From positions 2,666,001 through 2,730,000 of the forward strand of contig JASGHK010000005.1 in NCBI GenBank assembly GCA_049841135.1: DNA of 64,000 nucleotides, in the 5' to 3' direction. The notes under the pieces are model-generated. The model saw nothing but the letters and a program-made list of their open reading frames with translations. It ran no database searches and was not told the DNA's origin. This document shows positions 53,595 through 61,970 of this stretch, piece after piece. The stretch is from JACRCT01 sp049841135 (GTDB lineage: Bacteria; Myxococcota; Myxococcia; Myxococcales; UBA5297). The translations under genes were made by a program, and so were the position numbers. Each line of letters begins with the position of its first letter. Position 1 is the first letter of the stretch.

Positions 53595-54158
53595 TCAGCG
53601 CCCGGCGAGGACGGACTCGACCGCCGTCGCGTCCTTCGCTGTCAGCGCGGCGATCACGATCCGCTCGAGCGGCGGCCGCGCCTGGGCCAGCTCCGCGACC
53701 AGGATGGCCGCGCACTTCTTCGCCGGCATGCCGCCGATGCCGGCGCCCATCAGCGAGAAGGCCAGCGAGCGGAGGCCGAGCGCTCTCGCCCGGGCCAGCG
53801 AGGCGCGGGTCGCCTTGCGCAGCGTCTCGTCGCTGGTGCGCTGGCGAAGCTTGAGCAGGAAGAGCGGGTTGAAGTCGTACTTGTCGAGGACGGCGGCGTG
53901 GACCAGGTGCCGGCAGGCCAGGGCGCCGCCGGAGCTGACCGAGGCCTCGCCCAGCGCGATGCCCTCGCCCTCTCTGGTGCCCAGGTGCTCCTCGGCCCAG
54001 CGCAGGGCCTCGGCCTCGACCTTGGGACCGGCGCGCTTCGCGACCGCCTCGGCGAGGTGCGAGCCCCAGCCGAGCGTGAGCTGCTTGTTGGCGGGGATGA
54101 CCAGGGCGTCGACGTCCGGGACGTCGAGCAGCGAGCCGCGGAAGACCTCGAGGCGCAT
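53595..54158 (-). CDS. Macro-domain protein
   Basis: 187 residues from ATG 54158. The macro-domain pattern is MRLEVFRGSLLDVPDVDALV, IPANKQLTLGWGSHLAEAVA and a late FSLMGAGIGGMPAKKCAAIL (ligand-binding loop GIGG). Such domains bind ADP-ribose or hydrolyse its esters. The usual NAAN motif appears as PANK, and GGGVAGAI as GWGSHLAEA, so catalytic ability is uncertain. Divergent from the MarR gene with only ~110 bp between. Confidence 0.82.
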   Translation of the reverse strand: MRLEVFRGSLLDVPDVDALVIPANKQLTLGWGSHLAEAVAKRAGPKVEAEALRWAEEHLGTREGEGIALGEASVSSGGALACRHLVHAAVLDKYDFNPLFLLKLRQRTSDETLRKATRASLARARALGLRSLAFSLMGAGIGGMPAKKCAAILVAELAQARPPLERIVIAALTAKDATAVESVLAGR

Positions 54159-54200
54159 GGACAGAGCATAGCGGCCCAGGTGGTGGCCGGCGAGCGGGAC

Positions 54201-54240
54201 TTGGTAAGGAGACCTGACCAAAATGGTTAGGAGCCTTGAC
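54201..54240. promoter_or_regulatory. Candidate operator for the MarR regulator
   Basis: TTGGTAAGG (54201-54209) and CCTGACCAA (54213-54221) form an 8/9 dyad around AGA. A second, related copy, TGGTTAGGAGCCTTGAC (54224-54240), follows in direct orientation 22 bp on. The palindromes resemble MarR-family boxes and lie between the divergent macro-domain and MarR genes. Confidence 0.45.
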
Positions 54241-54270
54241 AAAGAGCCGCGTCCGCCGCATCTTGCCGCC

Positions 54271-54771
54271 ATGACCGACGACGCGGAGATCGAGGCCTCG
54301 CAGCCTTCGCCGTCGCTGCCTCTCCCCCAGGAGGCGGCGATGACGCTCTTGCAGCTCATGCCTTGGCTGCAGCGCAGCGCCGACGAAGCCGTGCGCAAGG
54401 CCGGGGCCCTCACCCCGCCCCGGGTGCGGATGCTGATGGTCCTCACCGAGGGCAGCCGCCGCGGCAGCGAGATCGCCGAGCGCTGGAACATCAGCCGCGC
54501 CGCGGTGGCCGAGGCCGCCGCCGCGCTGGAGCGCGACGGGATGCTCCGCCGCGTCGCCGACAAGGACGACGGCCGCGCGGTGCGCTTCGCGCTCACCGCC
54601 AAGGGGCGCCGCGGCATGGAGACCTTCGGTGTCGCCACCACCACCGCGCTGGCCGAGCACGTGGGGCGCCTCTCGCCGGCCAAGCAGCGCGCGCTGCGCG
54701 ACATCGGCCGCGAGCTGCTCCAGCACCTGTCCGGCAATGCCGGCGGAACCGAAAACGGAGTCAAGGAATGA
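54271..54771 (+). CDS. MarR-family transcriptional regulator
   Basis: 166 residues from ATG 54271 (ATG 54223 is also open but lies in the presumed operator). Winged helix: PPRVRMLMVLTEGSRRGSEI, AERWNISRAAVAEAAAALER, DGMLRRVADKDDGRAVRFAL (wing with D..DGR), TAKGRRGMETF. A dimer that binds a palindrome and releases it with a ligand. Its stop overlaps the start of the membrane protein gene (ATGA), so it probably regulates that gene and itself. Confidence 0.88.
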   Translation: MTDDAEIEASQPSPSLPLPQEAAMTLLQLMPWLQRSADEAVRKAGALTPPRVRMLMVLTEGSRRGSEIAERWNISRAAVAEAAAALERDGMLRRVADKDDGRAVRFALTAKGRRGMETFGVATTTALAEHVGRLSPAKQRALRDIGRELLQHLSGNAGGTENGVKE

Positions 54772-55697
54772 GCTCCGCGAAGATCGCCGTCCTCGTCCTG
54801 AAGGCCCTCGGGCTCACCGTCCTCTACGCCGCGCTGATGACCGTCGGGACCAGCCTCTTCCCCATCCCCGGCATCAAGGAGGCGTTCACGCCGGAGGAGC
54901 AGCAGCGGGCGGGCCTCGCGCTGCTCGCGGTCGGGGCCATCGACACGCTGGTCCTGGGCGCCATCGCCTGGGCCACGAGGGCGCGCGGCTTCAGGCTCTA
55001 CGCCGCGATGGTCCCCATCTTCTGGGGCGTGAAGACCTTCACCAGCCAGATCGAGGCGGTCTGGTTCATGCCCAACGTGACGGGCGCCATGTTCCCGATG
55101 CTCTTGGGGATGACCGTCCCGCTCTGCCTGGTCTTCCCGGCGGCGCTGATGGCGGCGCTGGGCCGGTGGAAGCGCGACCCGGCGCTGGAGCCGGCGTGGC
55201 GGGCCCCGGCGATGTCCCGCGCCGAGCGGGCGCTCAAGGTCGGCCTGCTCGCGGCGATCGTCTACCCGGTCCTCTTCTTCGCCTTCGGCTACTTCGTCGC
55301 GTGGCAGAGCCAGGCGCTGCGCGACTTCTACGGCGGCGCGGTCTCGGGCGGCGTGGTGGCGCACTTCTCGGCGCTCTTCGCGCGCGACCCGCTCGTCTGG
55401 CCCTTCGAGGCCGCCCGCGGGCTGCTGTGGATCGCCTTCGCGCTTCCGGTCCTGCGCACCGTGCGCGGGCCTGCCTGGCTCGGCCCGGTGCTCGTGGGCC
55501 TGCTCTTCTGCTTCGTGCAGAACGACGTGCACCTGATGCCCAACCCGCTGATGGGCCCCGAGGTCCGGCTCTTCCACTTCGTCGAGACCGGCAGCTCCAA
55601 CTTCCTGTGGGCGCTGGCCATCGGGTGGCTGCTCGGACGCTCGCACGCGCGCCGCGCCTCTCCGGCGTCGGGGGAGTCAGCGGCCGCCGCCGGCTGA
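54768..55697 (+). CDS. Multi-spanning membrane protein under MarR control
   Basis: 309 residues from ATG 54768, overlapping the MarR stop. Seven to eight hydrophobic segments (LVLKALGLTVLYAALMTVGT, LALLAVGAIDTLVLGAIAWA, MFPMLLGMTVPLCLVFPAAL, YPVLFFAFGYFVAWQSQALR). A loop with FVQNDVHLMPNPLMGPEVRL near the end looks functionally important. No family recognised with confidence. A transporter or stress membrane protein is plausible because of the coupled MarR gene. Confidence 0.7.
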   Translation: MSSAKIAVLVLKALGLTVLYAALMTVGTSLFPIPGIKEAFTPEEQQRAGLALLAVGAIDTLVLGAIAWATRARGFRLYAAMVPIFWGVKTFTSQIEAVWFMPNVTGAMFPMLLGMTVPLCLVFPAALMAALGRWKRDPALEPAWRAPAMSRAERALKVGLLAAIVYPVLFFAFGYFVAWQSQALRDFYGGAVSGGVVAHFSALFARDPLVWPFEAARGLLWIAFALPVLRTVRGPAWLGPVLVGLLFCFVQNDVHLMPNPLMGPEVRLFHFVETGSSNFLWALAIGWLLGRSHARRASPASGESAAAAG

Positions 55698-55806
55698 AGG
55701 CAACAAGCTCTCGATGCGTCTGCTTCTCCGGCATTAGAATCCGCCGCTCCGGCGGGGACGCCGGGCACTCCGGCCGAGGATGGCCGGGGCGCAAGGAGAC
55801 GAGCGC

Positions 55807-56676
55807 ATGAACCTCAAGAGCCTGTGGATTGCCGGAGCGCTGTTCGCCGCCGCGACCTTGCCAGCCGTGGCCGCCCGCGCTCAGGCGCAGACGCCGGCCT
55901 GCGACGCGCTGGAGGGCGACCAGAAGAAGGCGGTCGACGAGCTCTTCGCCAGGCTCAAGCCCTACGACTGCTGCTCGGACACCTTCGCCAAGTGCCTGGC
56001 CGACAAGTCCAAGAGCTGCCCCGTCGTGCCGCGGCTGGCCAACAACCTCTGCCGCATGGCGGCGCTGGGCAAGGACGCCGCCGGCCTGGAGAAGGCCTAC
56101 GAGAACCGCAAGAAGAGCATGACCGGCGCGCACCCGACGCGGACCTTCGCGCTCGACGAGTCGGCGCGGCTGGGCGACGAGAAGGCGCCGGTCACCGTGG
56201 TCATGTACGCCTGCACGCGCTGCCCGTTCTGCCGCGACCTCGTCCTGGCGATGCACCGCGAGGTCACCGAGGACTCGCTCAAGGGCAAGGTGAAGCTCTA
56301 CCTGCGGCCGTTCCCGCTCAAGGGCCACGAGGGCTCCACCGAGGGGGCGATGGCGCTGATGGCCGCCGGCAAGCAGGGCAAGTTCTGGCCGTTCACGGTC
56401 TACGCCTACAAGCACTTCGACGAGTTCAACCCGGTCATCCTCGCGGACTGGGCCGAGTTCCAGAAGCTCGACCGCGCGCAGTTCGAGGCCGCGATGGCCG
56501 ACGAGAAGGTCCGCGAGGCGCTCACCGAGACCAAGAAGGAAGGCACCCGGAACAAGGTGGAGGCGACGCCGACGATCTACATCGACGGCCGCCTCTGGTC
56601 GGGCGAGCTCGAGACCGGCTCCATCGTCGACGCGCTCCTCGAGGAGTACGAGAAGGTCGCCCCGAGCAAGAGATGA
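55807..56676 (+). CDS. Exported DsbA/thioredoxin-like oxidoreductase
   Basis: 289 residues from ATG 55807 (AAGGAGA upstream). Signal peptide MNLKSLWIAGALFAAATLPA-VAARA. N-terminal ~90 residues contain a Cys-rich helical part (YDCCSDTFAKCLADKSKSCP). Then the thioredoxin fold: VTVVMYACTRCPFCRDLVLA with a CPFC active site, LYLRPFPLKGHEGSTEGAMA, and the cis-Pro region VEATPTIYIDGRLW. A periplasmic disulfide oxidase or isomerase is expected. Coupled by ATGA overlap to the next gene. Confidence 0.85.
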   Translation: MNLKSLWIAGALFAAATLPAVAARAQAQTPACDALEGDQKKAVDELFARLKPYDCCSDTFAKCLADKSKSCPVVPRLANNLCRMAALGKDAAGLEKAYENRKKSMTGAHPTRTFALDESARLGDEKAPVTVVMYACTRCPFCRDLVLAMHREVTEDSLKGKVKLYLRPFPLKGHEGSTEGAMALMAAGKQGKFWPFTVYAYKHFDEFNPVILADWAEFQKLDRAQFEAAMADEKVREALTETKKEGTRNKVEATPTIYIDGRLWSGELETGSIVDALLEEYEKVAPSKR

Positions 56677-57875
56677 CCGCCCCGCTCCCGAAGACGCTCT
56701 TCGACTTCACCGGCGACGCGCTCTGGGCGCTGCACTGCGCGGAGGGCCCGGTCCCGCGCGCGTCGATCGAGGCCGTGCGCGCCTTCCTGGAGAAGGAGCT
56801 GCGCCCGTGGGAGCTGGCCTACGACGAGTGGAGCAAGCCAGTCGACGACGTGCGCCGTGAGGCGGGGCTGTTCTTCGGCGGCGACGGGGCCGACTTCACG
56901 CTGACCGGCAGCACCTCGAGCGGCCTGACCTGGGTCGCGCAGAGCTATCCGTGGCAAAGCGGCGACGAGGTCCTGGCGCCGCTGGGCGAGTTCCCGAGCA
57001 ACGTCTGGCCTTGGAAGGCGCTCGCGGTCCGCGGAGTCTCCTTCCGCGAGGTCCCGCTCTGGGACGGGCACCTGGCCGGTGCCCAGGCGCTGGAGTCGAG
57101 ACCGCCGTCGGCGCCGCTCGATCCCGAAGCGCGGCTGCTGGCTGCCATCGGGCCCAGGACGCGCATCCTCACCGTGAGCTGGGTGCGCTTCCAGGACGGC
57201 GTCCGGCTCGACCTGGCCCGGCTCGCCAAGGGCTGCGCCGAGCGCGGCGTGGACTTCGTGGTCGACGGCATCCAGGGCGCCGGGACGCTGCCCATCGATT
57301 TGAAGGGCTCGGGCATCGCCGCGTTCGCGACCGCCGTGCACAAGGGGCTCCTCTCGCCGCAGGGCGCGGGCCTGCTGTGGACCGAGGCGTCCTTTCGCGC
57401 GCGCTTGACGCCCATCGGCTCGTGGCTCTCGGTCGAGGGCGGCTTCGACTTCCGGCGCCCCAGCACCGACTACGAGCGGCCGTGGCTGGCCGACGGGCGC
57501 AAGTTCGAGCAGGGCGGCCCCGGCGGGCTGGTGCTCGTCCCGCTCGCGCGGTCGCTGAAGGCCCTGCGCGAGGCGGGCCTCAAGGCCATCGCCCGGCACG
57601 TGGACGCGACGCAGGCCTCGCTGCTCGGGAGGATCCGCGGCCGGTTCCAGGCGGACGCGCAGCGCCTCGACGGCCTGCGGCGCGACGGACGGCTCGGGCC
57701 CATCCTCGGCTTCCACCACGGCGGCGGGGGCGCGCAGCTCGTGAGCGACGTCGCTCGCGAGGCCTCGCATCGGAAGATCTTCGTCTCGGTGCGCGAGGGC
57801 TACCTGCGCGTGGCCTTGCACGGCTGGCACGACGAGGCGGACGTCGAGCGGCTCGCGGCGTGGTTGAGCGGCTGA
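56673..57875 (+). CDS. Class V aminotransferase (PLP-dependent, cysteine desulfurase-like)
   Basis: 400 residues from ATG 56673, overlapping the stop of the preceding oxidoreductase gene. Fold type I PLP enzyme: FTLTGSTSSGLTWVAQSYPW (phosphate-binding), ILTVSWVRFQDGVRLDLARL, VDFVVDGIQGAGTLPIDLKG (Asp binding the pyridine N), and ATAVHKGLLSPQGAGLLW with the Schiff-base Lys in HKG. Members act as cysteine desulfurases, kynureninase-like or aminotransferases; substrate unknown. The coupling to a thiol oxidoreductase hints at sulfur chemistry. Confidence 0.85.
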   Translation: MTAPLPKTLFDFTGDALWALHCAEGPVPRASIEAVRAFLEKELRPWELAYDEWSKPVDDVRREAGLFFGGDGADFTLTGSTSSGLTWVAQSYPWQSGDEVLAPLGEFPSNVWPWKALAVRGVSFREVPLWDGHLAGAQALESRPPSAPLDPEARLLAAIGPRTRILTVSWVRFQDGVRLDLARLAKGCAERGVDFVVDGIQGAGTLPIDLKGSGIAAFATAVHKGLLSPQGAGLLWTEASFRARLTPIGSWLSVEGGFDFRRPSTDYERPWLADGRKFEQGGPGGLVLVPLARSLKALREAGLKAIARHVDATQASLLGRIRGRFQADAQRLDGLRRDGRLGPILGFHHGGGGAQLVSDVAREASHRKIFVSVREGYLRVALHGWHDEADVERLAAWLSG

Positions 57876-57876
57876 G

Positions 57877-59118
57877 CTACGCCGGAAGCTCGATTCGGCA
57901 CGGCGGCTCGACCCCCAGCGTCTCCTCCAGCAGACGCCGAGTGAGCGCGCGGACGTCGTAGCGTTCGACGGCGAAGGCGCGCCCCGCCTCGCCGAGCCAG
58001 CGAGCCTCGTCGGCACCGAGCGCGAGCAGCTCTTGGATTTGGTCGGCGATGCCGCTGGCGTCCCTGGGCTCGGCCATGAAGCGCTCCAGCTCCGGCGCGA
58101 GCGACTCGGGCACGCCGCCGGTCCTCGAGGCGACCACCAACAGGCCCATCAGCATCGCCTCCTGCACCACGCAGGCCTGCGTCTCGGCCCAGTGCTCGGT
58201 GGGAACGCTGGGCAAGAGGAGCGCGTCGGCGTTGCGGTACTCGTCCGCGAGCGCGTGGTGCGGCACCTCGCCGGCCAGCTGGACCTGGTCGGCCAGGCCT
58301 TCTCGGCCGATGCGCTCGCGCAGCGCGTCCAGGGCCGTGCCCGCGCCGACGATTCGGTAGCGGACCTGCCGGACGCCTCGCGAGCGCAGGAGCAGGAGGG
58401 CGTCGAGGGCGTAGTCCAGGCCCTTCTCCACGCTGACGCGCCCGACCGAGAGCAGCCGCAGCACGCCACCGGGCCTCCAGCACCTCTGGTCATCCGGCCG
58501 GTACTGCTCGAGCCGGAAGCCAACGGGGACGACCGACACCTTGCCGCTCTCGCAGCCGCGCTCGAGGAGCTCGGCGCGGGACGTGGCCGTGTTGGTGAAA
58601 ACGCGGTGCACGCCGTCGAAGACGCGGCGGCACTCGTATCCGGGGATCGGCTGGCCGTCGGGGAGCTCGCCGCCGTGGAAGTAGAGCGCGACGCGCGCGT
58701 AGGGGTAGAGGTGCGAGAGGAAGCCGAAGGACTGGGCGGTGACGAGGTTGTGGATGAGGCAGATGTCCGGCGAGGTCGCGGGGAGCAGGAGCGCGCGGAT
58801 GCCGTCCATCACCGCCCGGTTGAGCGGCAAGCGGCCATCTCTGGCCGAGAGGACGGTGCGCAGCGCGGCGCGCGGGCCTCGCCGCTGGGCGAGCGCCAGG
58901 CGCGGGAGCGAGCCCGGCAAGTCGCGCAGCGTCCACGGCAGGTAGGTGGTGCGCCGGTCGAGGCCAAAGCGGTCGACCAGGGCGTTCCTCGTCGCGTCGT
59001 GCTGGCCGAAGGTGAAGACGCGCACGTCGTGGCCGTCCTCGAGGAGCTGGCTGAGCTGCGCGTCGTAGTAGGGCTTGTAGGGGTTGGGGTAGTGCTCTGC
59101 GAAGACGTGGATGCGCAT
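57877..59118 (-). CDS. Glycosyltransferase family 4
   Basis: 413 residues from ATG 59118. GT-B fold: N-terminal MRIHVFAEHYPNPYKPYYDA, acceptor-side FHGGELPDGQPIPGYECRRV, the hinge VVPVGFRLEQYRPD, donor domain SVGRVSVEKGLDYALDALLL, YRIVGAGTALDALRERIGRE, and EAMLMGLLVVASRTGGVPES (the EX7E-type motif begins with QACVVQEAM). It transfers a sugar from a nucleotide-sugar, with retention, in the cytoplasm. Part of a probable envelope-glycan group with the next three genes. Confidence 0.92.
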   Translation of the reverse strand: MRIHVFAEHYPNPYKPYYDAQLSQLLEDGHDVRVFTFGQHDATRNALVDRFGLDRRTTYLPWTLRDLPGSLPRLALAQRRGPRAALRTVLSARDGRLPLNRAVMDGIRALLLPATSPDICLIHNLVTAQSFGFLSHLYPYARVALYFHGGELPDGQPIPGYECRRVFDGVHRVFTNTATSRAELLERGCESGKVSVVPVGFRLEQYRPDDQRCWRPGGVLRLLSVGRVSVEKGLDYALDALLLLRSRGVRQVRYRIVGAGTALDALRERIGREGLADQVQLAGEVPHHALADEYRNADALLLPSVPTEHWAETQACVVQEAMLMGLLVVASRTGGVPESLAPELERFMAEPRDASGIADQIQELLALGADEARWLGEAGRAFAVERYDVRALTRRLLEETLGVEPPCRIELPA

Positions 59119-59225
59119 GCGGGCTCCCCCGCTGGGAAGCTGAGGCGGCGCGGCGTCGGGTGCCAGGGCCAGGCGGCCGTGGTGACTCCTGCTCTACCGG
59201 GCGAGGAAGTTGGGTCCACGGCCTT

Positions 59226-60350
59226 TCAAGGCCAGGCGCGGTACGTCGGGAAGAAGCCGGGGACGGGCGCCCGACCTGCTCCATGGATGGCCTGATACTC
59301 CGCGCAGTCCGTCTCCAACTCTCGGCAGGCGGGTGCGTCGTGCGTGAGGCAGGCGACGCGGAAGGGAACGAGGCCATCGCGACGGGCGAAGGCGCGCTTG
59401 TAGCGGAACAGCCCGTCGTTCGGCTGGTAGCCCCCGCCCAGCACGAGAGCCTTCAGGCCCTGCTCCGCCGCCCAGCACAGCGTCCGGTGCTTGAGCACGT
59501 AGTTCGGTCCCAGCGGAAAGGCGTCCGCGTAGGTCCCGCCGAGGAAGTAGTAGGCGCGGTCGGGGGTGTGGAGGATGAGGTCCGAGGAGACGACCCGGTC
59601 TTCGTGCAGGCAGTGGAAGTAGGTGAAGCTCCCCGAGAGCCGGTCAGCGAGGGTCTCGAAGAATGGGCGCGGGAAGAAGTACCAGGGGCTGGCCCCGTTG
59701 CGCTGCATGGTGTGGGTGTAGACGGCCAGGAAGTCGCCCAGCCGGGCACCGGTCGGATCGCGCTCCACGACGAGCCCCGCGTCCTGGGCGGTGCGCACCC
59801 ACTTGCGGACCTTGGACTCGTAGCCCTGCCAGAGAGCCTCGGGACCCCGCTCCAGTGGTACGACGACGTTCTGCGCGCGCTCCTCCACGTCCTCCGGGAG
59901 GCGAGCGAGCAGGTCCGGGAAGAGCGAGAGGCGCGCGAAGGTGGAGACGACGCGCTCCCGCTCGCACCAGCTTGCGTAGGCCTCCCAGAACGTGCGGTCG
60001 TCCTGCGCGCGCTGACCCCAGGCGAACGGGCCTCCGTAGCCATAAGGGGAGACGGCGTCCCAGCGCCGCTCGCCCGCGCCGGCCCAAGGCTCGGCCGACA
60101 AGGGTCTCAGCAGGAGCGGGAAGAGGATCGCGCCGTGCTCCTCCTCGCTCAGCGCGGCGACGACGCGGTCGCACGGCCTCGCGAACAGCCGCGCGTAGTC
60201 GGGGTGGGCCATGATGTCCCTGCCAGGCCACGCGAGCCACAGCCGCCTCCAGCGCTCGAGGTCTTCGAAGCTGCCGGCGTCGAGCACGCGGAAGCGGGCC
60301 ACCTCTCTCGCGACCGCAGCTTCCCCCGGCCCCGCGGCGATAGCCGCCAT
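59226..60350 (-). CDS. FemAB-like GNAT acyltransferase
   Basis: 374 residues from ATG 60350. Resembles the FemAB/BioF2-like (Acetyltransf_6) family: FEDLERWRRLWLAWPGRDIM, AILFPLLLRPLSAEPW, GYGGPFAWGQ, KVRKWVRTAQDAGLVVERDP, NGASPWYFFPRPFFETLADR, VVSSDLILHTPDRAYYFLGG, LGPNYVLKHRTLCWA. Such proteins attach amino acids to peptidoglycan or exopolysaccharide (XrtA-cluster FemAB is a relative). Same strand as the GT4 gene, 107 bp upstream of it, so likely one operon. Confidence 0.8.
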   Translation of the reverse strand: MAAIAAGPGEAAVAREVARFRVLDAGSFEDLERWRRLWLAWPGRDIMAHPDYARLFARPCDRVVAALSEEEHGAILFPLLLRPLSAEPWAGAGERRWDAVSPYGYGGPFAWGQRAQDDRTFWEAYASWCERERVVSTFARLSLFPDLLARLPEDVEERAQNVVVPLERGPEALWQGYESKVRKWVRTAQDAGLVVERDPTGARLGDFLAVYTHTMQRNGASPWYFFPRPFFETLADRLSGSFTYFHCLHEDRVVSSDLILHTPDRAYYFLGGTYADAFPLGPNYVLKHRTLCWAAEQGLKALVLGGGYQPNDGLFRYKRAFARRDGLVPFRVACLTHDAPACRELETDCAEYQAIHGAGRAPVPGFFPTYRAWP

Positions 60351-60716
60351 ATTCGCCCCCCGCCACCCCTCGCCACGCCCGCGCCGTCGGTACGGACGCG
60401 CCCGCCGGCCAGCGTCGCGGTGACCCTGTCCGCGCCGCCAGGCCCGAAGCACTTTCGAAACGGTAGGGACCTGCACCCTGCAGCGGCACGCTCGCCGATT
60501 CGGGTGTTGCCGCAGCGCGCGCCGCGCCGAAGAGACGGGCGGAGCAGGGAGCGCGAAGAGCGTCCGCCTCACCGGCCGCCAGGCGAGCCTGGCCGCCGAC
60601 GTGCTCCATGCGGGCGCGCCCGCGGTCTCCGCCTGCCGCCGGCGGCATCCCATCGAAACGCCGGAGGGGCCGCGCGCTCGAAAAAGGCCGGCGTGAGGGG
60701 CGTGGGAGGGGGCGAC
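60351..60716. other. Divergent spacer, no gene seen
   Basis: The 366 bp between the FemAB-like start and the monooxygenase start should hold both promoters. GGGAGGGGG at 60704-60712 is the ribosome binding site of the monooxygenase gene. No convincing sigma-70 boxes, repeats or small genes were found. Confidence 0.45.
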
Positions 60717-61970
60717 ATGACGAAAGCCTTGAGCCGGGCCAACGCGAAGGTGGGGATCGTCGGAGCCGGTCCCTACGGCCTGGCATCGGCGGCGCACCTG
60801 CGTGCGGCGGGGGTCGAACCCACCGTCTACGGCGAGCCGATGGAGTTCTGGGCCGAGCAGATGCCGAAGGGGATGTTCCTGCGCTCTCCGCGGTGCGCCT
60901 CGCAAATCTCGGATCCGGACCGCGAGTGGACGCTCGACCGGTTCGAGTCGGAGGCGGGCCTGGCCCCGGGGTCGCCCATCCCGCTGGAGCGCTTCGTGGC
61001 CTACGGGCGCTGGTTCCAGCAGAAGGCCGTCCCGAACCTGCTCCGCACATCGGTGCAGCGGATGAAGCTCGCGCCCGAGGGGTTCCGTCTGGTCGCCGGC
61101 AGAGAGCAGGCTTTCTTCGAGAAGATCGTCGTGGCGGCCGGCATCCGCTTCTTCCCACGACGGCTCGCGCAGTTCGCGGGGCTCGAGCGCCTCACCTCCC
61201 ACACGGTGGACCACAAGGACCTCTCCGTGTTCGCGGGGATGAAGGTCTGCGTCATCGGCGGCGGGCAGAGCGCGTTCGAGTCCGCGGCCCTCCTGAGCGA
61301 GGCCGGCGCCGAGGTCGAGGTCGTGGTCCGCGCCGAGGCCGTCCACAAGCTCGGGCAGCGCTTCCAGTGGCTCAAGAGCGAGGCCAACCCGCTGCGCCCG
61401 CTGCTCTACCACCCGACGGACGTCGGGCCTCCCGGCCTGAACTGGATCAACGCGACGCCCGCGCTCTTCCGGAGCCTGCCCCGCACCTGGCAGGACCGAA
61501 TCGCGTATCGCTCGATCCGGCCCGCCATGTCCTCGTGGCTGCCGTCGCGCCTCGGCAGGGTGAAGGTGACGCTCGGGCGAACCGTCTCTTCGGCCCGCGT
61601 CGACGGCGGGCGTCTGGAACTGGAGCTGGACGACGGGACGCGACGGGTCGCCGACCACCTGATGCAGGCGACCGGCTACCAGGTCGACGTGTCCTCGTAT
61701 CCCTTCCTCGCCCCGGAGATCCTCGCTCGGCTGCGGACGGAGGATGGGTATCCGGTCCTCTCGTCCGGATTCGAGTGCTCGGTGCCCGGGCTGTACTTCG
61801 TGGGCGCGCCCGCCGCGCGTAGCTTTGGTCCGCTCTGCCGCTTCGTCTCCGGCACGGACTACACCGCACGTACCCTCACGCACGACGTGGTCCGCGCCGT
61901 CCGAGGGCCCGCGTGGCGCCGGCCCGCGACCATCGGCCCGGTCGCCGAGCCCTCGCGAGAGGCCCTGTGA
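60717..61970 (+). CDS. FAD-dependent monooxygenase/oxidoreductase
   Basis: 417 residues from ATG 60717. Two Rossmann motifs: FAD site VGIVGAGPYGLASAAHLRAA at the N-terminus and NAD(P)H site VCVIGGGQSAFESAALLSEA mid-protein. The ATG motif lies at LMQATGYQVDVSSYPFL. This is the layout of flavin monooxygenases (N-hydroxylating or Baeyer-Villiger-like), although the full BVMO fingerprint is not visible. Overlaps the next gene by GTGA, so they are translated together. Likely oxidises a small molecule or a sugar-linked group made by the neighbours. Confidence 0.85.
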   Translation: MTKALSRANAKVGIVGAGPYGLASAAHLRAAGVEPTVYGEPMEFWAEQMPKGMFLRSPRCASQISDPDREWTLDRFESEAGLAPGSPIPLERFVAYGRWFQQKAVPNLLRTSVQRMKLAPEGFRLVAGREQAFFEKIVVAAGIRFFPRRLAQFAGLERLTSHTVDHKDLSVFAGMKVCVIGGGQSAFESAALLSEAGAEVEVVVRAEAVHKLGQRFQWLKSEANPLRPLLYHPTDVGPPGLNWINATPALFRSLPRTWQDRIAYRSIRPAMSSWLPSRLGRVKVTLGRTVSSARVDGGRLELELDDGTRRVADHLMQATGYQVDVSSYPFLAPEILARLRTEDGYPVLSSGFECSVPGLYFVGAPAARSFGPLCRFVSGTDYTARTLTHDVVRAVRGPAWRRPATIGPVAEPSREAL

